The notes below the pieces were generated by a model that saw nothing but the letters and a program-made list of their open reading frames with translations, made no database searches and was not told where the DNA came from. Made by a program: the position numbers and the translations under genes. A stretch of DNA of 64,000 nt from assembly GCA_963794995.1 (NCBI GenBank), contig CAWCFV010000002.1, forward strand, positions 1,240,001 to 1,304,000, given 5' to 3'. Position 1 is the stretch's first letter. The number at the start of each line of letters is the position of its first letter. The DNA comes from CAWCFV01 sp963794995. GTDB lineage: Bacteria > Actinomycetota > Actinomycetes > JACCUZ01. This document shows positions 17,529-24,374 of the stretch, piece by piece.

Positions 17529-18995
17529 GTGCAGCAGTCCGCCAGCCGGCGCCACGCCCCGCGTGCCCGCCACGCCGCGAGGCGCTCCGGCTGGCGACGT
17601 GCGCTCACCGCGCTGGTCATGACGATGGTCGTCCTGCTGGTCGCCGGCTCGGTGAGCGCCTTCGTGGTCTACCGGACCCTGAACGGCAACATCAGCCACG
17701 AGAACGTCGACAGCCTGATCCGCGGTGAGCGGCCGGACAAGGTCACCGTCGCGGACGCGGCCAAGGAGCCGCTGAACATCCTGCTGCTGGGCTCCGACGA
17801 GCGCTCCGGCAAGGCCGCCGAGAACCCGGACACCGCAGGGCGCAGGTCGGACACGACGATCCTGCTGCACCTCGCGGCCGACCGGGAGAGCGCCGTCATG
17901 GTGAGCATCCCCCGCGACACCATGGTGGCGATCCCGAGCTGCATGCGCGAGGACGGCACGACGCTGCCGGCGCAGGACGTGGAGATGTTCAACTCCGCCT
18001 TCTCCGAGGCCGGCGCGGCGTGCACGATCGCCACCGTCGAGGCCATGACCGACATCCGCATCGACCACCACGTCGTCATCGACTTCGGCGGTTTCAAGGA
18101 GATGGTCGACGCCCTCGGCGGCGTCAAGGTCTGCGTGCCCCAGGACGTCAACGACCCCGACTCGCACCTGGTCCTGACCAAGGGCATCCACAACGTCAAG
18201 GGCAAGCAGGCACTGGCTTTCGTGCGCACGCGGCACGGGCTGGGCAACGGCGGTGACCTGGACCGGATCGACCGTCAGCAGGCGTTCCTGGGCTCGATGG
18301 TCGCCAAGGTGAAGAGCAAGGGCCTGCTCCTGCGGCCGGACCGGCTGCTCTCCTTCCTCGGCGCGGCCACCAACTCGATCACCACCGACCCCGAGCTGGG
18401 CAACCTCAACGCGCTGCGCAAGCTGGCTCAGGACGTCAAGGGCGTGGACACCAAGGACGTCACCTTCCTCACCGCGCCGAACGAGCCGTACCCCCCTGAC
18501 GTCAACCGCGTCCAGCTCAAGCCGAAGGCGGCCGAGGTGTGGGACGCGCTGCGCCAGGACCAGCCGCTGCCCGGCAAGGAGCCCAAGCCCACCGCCACCG
18601 CCTCGCCGACCGGGCCACCGCTGGTGACCCCGCCGGCGAACGTGCGGGTGCAGGTCCTCAACGGCTCGGGCGTCAGCGGCGCGGCGAGCGCGCTGGCCGA
18701 CCGGCTGCGTGCGGTCGGCTTCCAGGTCGTCGGCGTCGGCAACGCAGACCGCTCCGACTACGCCACCACGACGGTGCTGCACGACCCGGCGTACGACGAG
18801 TCCGGCCGCACCCTCGGGGCGTCGATCCCCGGCTCGACCGTGACCGAGGACGCGTCGCTGAGCAGCACGCTGACCGTCGTGGTCGGCACCGACTCGCCCA
18901 GCGTCGTCGGGGTCGAGGTCACCGGCGCGACCAGCTCCCCCTCCCCCACCGAGACCCTCGAGGTCCGCTCGGCCGACGAGGACATCTGCTCCTAG
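17529..18995 (+). CDS. LytR-CpsA-Psr (LCP) family phosphotransferase with LytR_C domain
   Basis: The 488-residue protein has a basic cytoplasmic tail, one membrane span at about residues 27-49, and an LCP domain at about residues 90-250. Motifs there include NILLLGSDERSG, RRSDTTILLHLAADR, VSIPRDTMVAIPS and VRTRHGLGNGGDLDRIDRQQAFL, whose arginines and aspartates bind the pyrophosphate of the lipid-linked donor. After a proline-rich linker comes a LytR_C domain from about residue 375 (VRVQVLNGSGVSGAASALAD). LCP proteins transfer glycopolymers from undecaprenyl or decaprenyl carriers onto peptidoglycan at the outer face of the membrane. The GTG start has a good GGAGGA site. This is the first of three LCP genes in the window. 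Confidence 0.92.
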   Translation: MQQSASRRHAPRARHAARRSGWRRALTALVMTMVVLLVAGSVSAFVVYRTLNGNISHENVDSLIRGERPDKVTVADAAKEPLNILLLGSDERSGKAAENPDTAGRRSDTTILLHLAADRESAVMVSIPRDTMVAIPSCMREDGTTLPAQDVEMFNSAFSEAGAACTIATVEAMTDIRIDHHVVIDFGGFKEMVDALGGVKVCVPQDVNDPDSHLVLTKGIHNVKGKQALAFVRTRHGLGNGGDLDRIDRQQAFLGSMVAKVKSKGLLLRPDRLLSFLGAATNSITTDPELGNLNALRKLAQDVKGVDTKDVTFLTAPNEPYPPDVNRVQLKPKAAEVWDALRQDQPLPGKEPKPTATASPTGPPLVTPPANVRVQVLNGSGVSGAASALADRLRAVGFQVVGVGNADRSDYATTTVLHDPAYDESGRTLGASIPGSTVTEDASLSSTLTVVVGTDSPSVVGVEVTGATSSPSPTETLEVRSADEDICS

Positions 18996-19014
18996 GCGCT
19001 GCCCGCGGGTTGGC

Positions 19015-19020
19015 TACAGT
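19015..19020 (+). promoter_or_regulatory. -10 box TACAGT, leaderless start of scoA
   Basis: TACAGT is followed by six bases and the GTG at 19027. No Shine-Dalgarno sequence fits, so transcription probably starts at the GTG. Confidence 0.6.
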
Positions 19021-19026
19021 CGCCGG

Positions 19027-19812
19027 GTGCCCGCTGACAAGGTCCTGCTCACCGCCGCCGAGGCCGTCGCCGACATCGGCGACGGCTCCCTGCTCGCCGT
19101 CGGGGGCTTCGGCCTCTGCGGCATGCCCAACGTCCTGATCGCCGCCCTGCACGATGCCGGCGTCTCGGACCTCCAGGTCGTGTCCAACAACTGCGGAGTC
19201 GACGGGTGGGGTCTCGGGGTCCTGCTGGCCGACCACCGGATCTCCCGGGTCGTGGCGTCCTACGTCGGGGAGAACAAGGAGTTCGCCCGGCAGTTCCTCT
19301 CCGGCGAGCTCGAGGTCGAGCTGACCCCGCAGGGGACGCTGGCGGAGCGGCTGCGCTCCGGCGGCGCCGGGATCCCGGCGTTCTACACGGTCACCGGCGT
19401 GGGGACCCAGGTCGCCGAGGGCGGGCTGCCCTGGCGCTACCACCCCGACGGCACCGTGGCGGTCGCCTCGCCGCCCAAGGAGACCCGCGAGTTCGAGCTC
19501 GGCGGCCGGCGCCGCACCTACGTGCTGGAGGAGTCGATCGTCACCGACTTCGCCCTGGTGCACGCCTGGAAGGGCGACCGCTCCGGCAACCTCGTGTTCC
19601 GCGAGAGCGCGCGCAACTTCAACCCGCTGTGCGCCACGGCCGGGCGGGTGACCGTCGCGCAGGTCGAGCACCTCGTCGACGTCGGCGAGATCCGGCCCGA
19701 GGACGTGCACGTGCCGGGTGTCTTCGTACAGCGCGTGGTCGAGGTCGGCCCCGACGTCGAGAAGCGGATCGAGCGTCGCACGACGCGGCCGCGTACCGAG
19801 CAGGAGGGCTGA
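19027..19812 (+). CDS. scoA: 3-oxoacid CoA-transferase, subunit A
   Basis: The 261-residue protein carries the subunit A signature GSLLAVGGFGLCGMPNVLIAAL and the later GNLVFRESARNFNPLCATAG. It forms the CoA-transferase with subunit B, moving CoA between succinate and a 3-ketoacid such as acetoacetate, in ketone-body and branched or fatty acid catabolism. The subunit B start overlaps its stop (TGATG), ensuring equal synthesis. The start at GTG 19027 is set by the -10 box. Substrate could also be another 3-oxoacid such as 3-oxoadipate; no aromatic-catabolism genes are nearby, which favours succinyl-CoA:acetoacetate transferase. Confidence 0.9.
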   Translation: MPADKVLLTAAEAVADIGDGSLLAVGGFGLCGMPNVLIAALHDAGVSDLQVVSNNCGVDGWGLGVLLADHRISRVVASYVGENKEFARQFLSGELEVELTPQGTLAERLRSGGAGIPAFYTVTGVGTQVAEGGLPWRYHPDGTVAVASPPKETREFELGGRRRTYVLEESIVTDFALVHAWKGDRSGNLVFRESARNFNPLCATAGRVTVAQVEHLVDVGEIRPEDVHVPGVFVQRVVEVGPDVEKRIERRTTRPRTEQEG

Positions 19813-20477
19813 TGGCGCTCACCCGTGAGCAGATGGCGGCACGAGCCGCGCAGGAGCTCCAGGACGGCCAGTACGTGAACCTCGGCATCGGGCTGCCCAC
19901 CCTCGTGCCGAGCTACCTCCCGGCCGGTGTGCACGTCACGTTGCAGAGCGAGAACGGCATCCTCGGGGTCGGCCCGTACCCGTTCGAGGGCGAGGAGGAC
20001 GCCGATCTCATCAACGCCGGCAAGGAGACCGTCACCCTGCTCCCGGGCGCGTCGTTCTTCGACTCGGCGATGTCCTTCGGCATGATCCGGGGCGGCCACA
20101 TCGATGCGGCGATCCTCGGCGCCATGCAGGTCTCGGCGGCCGGCGACCTCGCCAACTGGATGATCCCCGGCAAGATGGTCAAGGGCATGGGCGGCGCGAT
20201 GGACCTCGTCCACGGCGCCAAGCGCGTCGTCGTCGTCATGGAGCACGTCGCCAAGGACGGCACCCACAAGATCGTCGAGGAGTGCACGCTGCCCTTCACC
20301 GGTCTCGGCGTCGTCGACCGGATCATCACCGACCTCGCCGTGGTCGACGTCGCGCGCGGCTCGGCGGCGCACCTCGTGCTGCGCGAGCTCGCGCCCGGCG
20401 TCTCGGTGGACGAGGTCCGCGCGGCGACCGGGGCACCGCTGACGGTCCCGGCCGAGCCGGCCGTCATGGCGCCGTGA
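19812..20477 (+). CDS. scoB: 3-oxoacid CoA-transferase, subunit B
   Basis: The 221-residue subunit contains VNLGIGLPTLVPSYLP and LQSENGILGVGPYP, in which the Glu of SENG is the residue that forms the covalent glutamyl-CoA thioester. It also has NWMIPGKMVKGMGGAMDLVHGAK and GVVDRIITDLAV, all standard for this subunit. It works with scoA, to which it is coupled. The frame is complete and of the usual length. Confidence 0.92.
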   Translation: MALTREQMAARAAQELQDGQYVNLGIGLPTLVPSYLPAGVHVTLQSENGILGVGPYPFEGEEDADLINAGKETVTLLPGASFFDSAMSFGMIRGGHIDAAILGAMQVSAAGDLANWMIPGKMVKGMGGAMDLVHGAKRVVVVMEHVAKDGTHKIVEECTLPFTGLGVVDRIITDLAVVDVARGSAAHLVLRELAPGVSVDEVRAATGAPLTVPAEPAVMAP

Positions 20478-20487
20478 CCGCCGACCG

Positions 20488-22008
20488 GTGACCACGGCCC
20501 GTCCGCCGGCCTGGGCGATGGCGTCGGGGCTGGTCCTGCTCCACCTCGCCGTCACCCTGCAGGTGCGCCCGCACCCGCGGTGGAACGACGGCATCTTCGT
20601 CCTCAACGACGCCGCGACCTTCCCCGACGCGAACCGGGCCCTGGACCACCACGCGCTGCGCATCGGCAACATCTTCCCGGTGCGGGGCTTCCTCGAGGCG
20701 TTCGGCTACGGCCAGGTGGCCTACTACGCGTGGCCGTTCCTGACCGGGATCCTGCTCGTGGTCGCCGTCTTCTGGCTCGGCACCGTGCTGTTCGACCGCT
20801 GGACCGCGGCGGCGGCGACGGTGCTGCTGATCTTCCACCCGGTCCTGGTCGACACCGTCATCCGGACGGGCAGCGAGCGGATGACGAGCTGGCAGCTGCT
20901 GCCGGACATCCCGTCGACGGCCTTCATCACCCTGGGCTTCGCCCTGCTCCTCGGGGCCGCCACCCGGACCCCGTCTGCGCCGGGGACGGACCCCGACGAA
21001 CGGCCGGGCGGCGGGCCCGCCTGGTGGTTCCTGCTCGCCGGGCTCTGCTTCGGCTGGGCCTACCTCGTGCGCGAGCTGTCGGTGTTCTTCTACCCGCTCC
21101 TGCTGGGCGCCCTGCTCGCCTGGCGGCTGCCGCTGCGCCGCTGGGTGCAGGTGGCACTGCCGATGGCGGGCTGCCTCGCCCTCGAGCTGGTGGTCAACCA
21201 GCTGGCGCACGGCGACGCCTTCGTCCGGCTCAAGGTGGGCAGCGAGCACGGCAGCGCACCCCTCGCGGCGATCACCCGCACCGACGCCCTGCTGCGGTTC
21301 CCGCGGATCGTCGAGGTCTACCCGCAGACCGTCGTCGTGCTCAGCTCGTTGGTGCTCCTGGTGCTCGGCGCGCTCGTGGTCCGGCGTCGCCCCCACGTCT
21401 TCCTGCTCGCGTGGTTCGTCGTGATCTGGCTGCCGCTGACGCTCGTGTCCGGCCTGATCGACCCGGGCTTCATCCGGATCAACGCCTCGCTGATGCGCTA
21501 CTGGGTCCCCGTGCTGCCGGCCCTGGTCCTCGGGTCGGCGGGCTTCGTGGCATGGCTGCTCGCCGTCCTGCGGGCCCGGCTGCCGGCGCGCGGCCGGGGT
21601 GCCGGGATCGCCGTCACGGCGCTGGTGACCCTGGTGGCACTTGCCGTCGCCGTGGTCCCGATGCTGCGCCCGATCCGGGCCAACCCGCGCGACGCTGCCT
21701 GGAACGCGGTGCGGGCCTACCTGCACGAGCACGACGCCGAGATCGACACCATCGTCACCGACGACCGGGACGCCCTCGTCCTGGGCATCTACAGCCGTGA
21801 GCCGCTCGGCGGCGGCCGCGCCGTGCACGCCGACGTCGAGAAGGTCGGCCACGCACTCCCTGCGCCCCCCGAGTCGACCGGCGATCCGGGCACCTACCTG
21901 CTCTGGACGCCCGGCCTGTCGCGCCAGCGCCCCCGGCAGTCCGACGGCTGGACGCCGGTCGTCACGGAGTTCCAGCTGCGCCTCTACGCGCCCACGACAC
22001 CGTCCTGA
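20488..22008 (+). CDS. GT-C type integral membrane glycosyltransferase or related multi-span protein
   Basis: The 506-residue protein has about ten hydrophobic spans. An acidic first loop (PRWNDGIFVLNDAATFPDANRA) follows the first span, as in GT39/PMT-like enzymes that use lipid-linked sugars. A C-terminal soluble part (from about residue 400) contains IDTIVTDDRDALVLGIYSRE. The best guess is a polyprenyl-phosphate-dependent glycosyltransferase acting outside the membrane, but there is no signature decisive enough to fix a family. The GTG start at 20488 lies 11 bases after scoB; neither a promoter nor a ribosome binding site is clear. Confidence 0.65.
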   Translation: MTTARPPAWAMASGLVLLHLAVTLQVRPHPRWNDGIFVLNDAATFPDANRALDHHALRIGNIFPVRGFLEAFGYGQVAYYAWPFLTGILLVVAVFWLGTVLFDRWTAAAATVLLIFHPVLVDTVIRTGSERMTSWQLLPDIPSTAFITLGFALLLGAATRTPSAPGTDPDERPGGGPAWWFLLAGLCFGWAYLVRELSVFFYPLLLGALLAWRLPLRRWVQVALPMAGCLALELVVNQLAHGDAFVRLKVGSEHGSAPLAAITRTDALLRFPRIVEVYPQTVVVLSSLVLLVLGALVVRRRPHVFLLAWFVVIWLPLTLVSGLIDPGFIRINASLMRYWVPVLPALVLGSAGFVAWLLAVLRARLPARGRGAGIAVTALVTLVALAVAVVPMLRPIRANPRDAAWNAVRAYLHEHDAEIDTIVTDDRDALVLGIYSREPLGGGRAVHADVEKVGHALPAPPESTGDPGTYLLWTPGLSRQRPRQSDGWTPVVTEFQLRLYAPTTPS

Positions 22009-22036
22009 ACCGCGGGCCTGCACCGCGGGCTGGCGC

Positions 22037-22042
22037 TAGATT
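22037..22042 (+). promoter_or_regulatory. -10 box TAGATT, leaderless start
   Basis: TAGATT is followed by seven bases (CGCCGGC) and the ATG at 22050 of the dehydrogenase gene, giving a leaderless transcript. Confidence 0.65.
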
Positions 22043-22049
22043 CGCCGGC

Positions 22050-22961
22050 ATGTCGCGGGTCGGGTTCGTCGGGCTCGGCCGGATGGGTCGCGGGATGGCC
22101 GGTCGCCTGGTCGGCGCGGGACACGAGGTCGTGGTCCACAACCGCACGCGCGAGCGCGCCGAGGACCTCCTGGCGCGCGGCGCCCGGTGGGCCGACTCCC
22201 CCGCCGCGGCGGCTGCGGGAGCCGACGCGGTCGTCGTCATGGTCAGCGACGACGACGCCTCGCGCCGGGTGTGGACCGCGCCGGACGGCGTCCTGGCGCA
22301 GGCGCCCGCCGGCGCGCTGGCCGTCGAGTGCTCGACCCTGTCCCGCGGGTGGGTCCGCGAGCTGGCGGCTGCCGCGGCCGGCCGCGGGCTGCGCTACCTC
22401 GACTGCCCGGTCACCGGCCTGCCCGACGCGGCGGCCGCCGGCTCGCTGACGCTGCTCGTGGGCGCCGACGCCGACGACCTCGTGGCGGCGGAGCCGCTGC
22501 TCGAGCCGCTGTCGGCCGAGCGGGTGCACTTCGGGCCGGTCGGCGCGGGCACGGCGTACAAGCTCATCGTCAACCTCATGGGCGCCGTGCAGATCGCCGG
22601 TGCCGCCGAGGGGATGGCCCTCGCGGAACGCGCCGGGCTCGACCTCGACCAGGTCGCCCGGACCCTCGCGTCCGGCCAGGCGGCCAGCCCGCAGGTGGTG
22701 CGCCACAGCCGACGGATGGCCGACGACGACCACGGCGACGCCGTCTTCTCCGGTCGGCTGCGCCGCAAGGACGCGGCGTACGCCGTGGCGCTGGCCGACG
22801 AGCTCGGACTCGGCGCACCCTTCGGCCGGACCGCCCTGGAGGGACTGGACCGGCTGGTGGCCGCCGGGCTCGGGGACCTGAACGAGAGCAGCATCATCGA
22901 GGTCGCCCGGGCCCGTGCTGCTCCCGAACCGGCCGGGCGCCCGCCGGGGCCCGGCCGGTGA
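22050..22961 (+). CDS. Beta-hydroxyacid dehydrogenase (3-hydroxyisobutyrate dehydrogenase-like)
   Basis: The 303-residue enzyme has the NAD(P) Rossmann start VGFVGLGRMGRGMAGRL, the substrate-binding loop YLDCPVTGLPDAAAAGSLTLLVGA and the catalytic lysine in GAGTAYKLIVNLMG. These are features of the 3-hydroxyisobutyrate/tartronate-semialdehyde/6-phosphogluconate-like group. The substrate could be 3-hydroxyisobutyrate from valine, a glyoxylate-type acid, or an unknown compound. Its stop overlaps the GTG of a small membrane protein (GTGA). Confidence 0.85.
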   Translation: MSRVGFVGLGRMGRGMAGRLVGAGHEVVVHNRTRERAEDLLARGARWADSPAAAAAGADAVVVMVSDDDASRRVWTAPDGVLAQAPAGALAVECSTLSRGWVRELAAAAAGRGLRYLDCPVTGLPDAAAAGSLTLLVGADADDLVAAEPLLEPLSAERVHFGPVGAGTAYKLIVNLMGAVQIAGAAEGMALAERAGLDLDQVARTLASGQAASPQVVRHSRRMADDDHGDAVFSGRLRRKDAAYAVALADELGLGAPFGRTALEGLDRLVAAGLGDLNESSIIEVARARAAPEPAGRPPGPGR

Positions 22962-23200
22962 CGCCGGCACGGTCGCAGCTGGCGGCCATGGCTGTCGTCC
23001 CACGGTTCGCCGTCGTGGGGGCGGTGACCGCTGCGGTCCTCGGCGGTCTCGTGGGGCTCGTGCTCGGCCTGCGGGCCCACCCGCCGACGGCGTGGTTCGC
23101 GGTGCTCGAGGTGGGCGTGCCGGCCGGGGTCGCCGGGGCGGTGCTCGGCGCCGTCGTCGGTGCACTCGCCCGCCTCCGGCACAGGCCGCACCGGCTCTAG
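22958..23200 (+). CDS. Small two-span membrane protein, unknown
   Basis: The 80-residue product has two hydrophobic segments, about residues 16-36 and 46-68, separated by HPPTAWFAVLEVG, with a basic end. Its GTG overlaps the stop of the dehydrogenase gene, suggesting co-translation; an internal ATG at 22988 is an alternative start. I recognise no family. It could be a real small membrane protein, or an open frame that exists only because GC-rich DNA has few stops. The GTGA overlap and two well-formed spans favour a real gene. Confidence 0.5.
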   Translation: MTPARSQLAAMAVVPRFAVVGAVTAAVLGGLVGLVLGLRAHPPTAWFAVLEVGVPAGVAGAVLGAVVGALARLRHRPHRL

Positions 23201-23219
23201 GCGCGGCCCGGCGGCGGCG

Positions 23220-24374
23220 TCAACGCTCGACGACGGCGAAGACGGCTTCCCACGCGTCGAGCACCTGCTGCGGGGCGAACCGCGTGACGCTCCGCCGCGC
23301 GGCGGCTCCGTAGGCCCGGCGCAGGTCCTCGTCGGCCATCAGCCGGTCCAGCCCGTCGGCGAGGGCGGCGACGTTGCGCGGCGGGACGACGATCCCGTCG
23401 ACCCCGTCGGTCAGCATCTCCCGCACGCCCGGCGCACAGTCGAACGCCACGCAGGCCAGGCCGCAGGCCATCCCCTCGGCCAGGGCCATCGGCAGGCCCT
23501 CGTGGATGGAGGAGAGGGCGAACACCGAGGCCTCGACGAGGGCCTTCTCCATGTCGTCCGCGAGACCCGGCAGCTCGACCCGGCCGTCGAGGCCGAGGGA
23601 CTCCACCTGGGCGCCTAGCCGGCCGAGGAGCGGGCCGGTGCCGTAGATGCGCAGCACCCAGCCGGGGTGCTCGTCGGCCACCCGGGAGAAGGCGTCCAGC
23701 AGCCGGTCGTAGCCCTTCTCGGGCGCCAGCCGACCAGCCGCGACCACCACCTTCGCGGTCACGTCGCTGGCGGTGTCCGGGTAGAACGAGAGGGAGTTGT
23801 GCATCACGCCGACGTTGTTGAAGCCCTCGAGCTCGAACCGGGAGGCGTCGTGCTCGGTGAGCAGGAGCAGGAGGTCGACGTCGCGGTACCACTGCTGCAC
23901 GCGCTCCCACCGCGAGGAGCCGAGCGTGGCGTCGAACGACTCGTGACTCATGCCGATGACGTGCAGGTGGCGGGTGTCGGCGGGTCCGACCCAGTTCATC
24001 GACCAGACCTGCATGCAGACCACCACGCCGTGCTCGACCTCGGCGAACAGCGCCGACAGCCGGTCGACAGCCGCCTTGCGGGCATCGTCGTGAGCGCGCT
24101 GCGCGACCCGGACGCGCGGGTCCAGCCGAGCCCGTAGCCCTGGTTCCTTCGGCGCCGGCGGCTCCTTGTCCTCGACCAGGGTCAGCCAGCGGTACGGCCG
24201 CACCCCGTAGTCGTGCGGGTCGGCCGCGTGCTGGATGCCGACGACGGTCACGCGGTGCCCGCGCTCGTGCAGCATCGTCGCCAGGTTGTGCGTCACCCGC
24301 TGGACGCCCCCCAGCTCCTCGAGGTTGTTCGCCACGAGGAAGACGTCGCGGGGGTGGTCGGTGCGCGCCGTCAC
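23220..24374 (-). CDS. GT4-family glycosyltransferase of the wall-polymer locus
   Basis: The 384-residue enzyme starts with FLVANNLEELGGVQRVTHNLA, the phosphate-loop glycine region of GT4 enzymes. Its donor domain has VVAAGRLAPEKGYDRLLDAF and ALSSIHEGLPMALAEGMACGLACVAFD, with the Glu-x7-Glu pair. Homologous enzymes in teichoic-acid and capsule loci add sugars to the polymer. The GTG start overlaps the stop of the TagF-like bifunctional protein by four bases, so the two are made together. It is the last gene of the minus-strand operon. Confidence 0.85.
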   Translation of the reverse strand: MTARTDHPRDVFLVANNLEELGGVQRVTHNLATMLHERGHRVTVVGIQHAADPHDYGVRPYRWLTLVEDKEPPAPKEPGLRARLDPRVRVAQRAHDDARKAAVDRLSALFAEVEHGVVVCMQVWSMNWVGPADTRHLHVIGMSHESFDATLGSSRWERVQQWYRDVDLLLLLTEHDASRFELEGFNNVGVMHNSLSFYPDTASDVTAKVVVAAGRLAPEKGYDRLLDAFSRVADEHPGWVLRIYGTGPLLGRLGAQVESLGLDGRVELPGLADDMEKALVEASVFALSSIHEGLPMALAEGMACGLACVAFDCAPGVREMLTDGVDGIVVPPRNVAALADGLDRLMADEDLRRAYGAAARRSVTRFAPQQVLDAWEAVFAVVER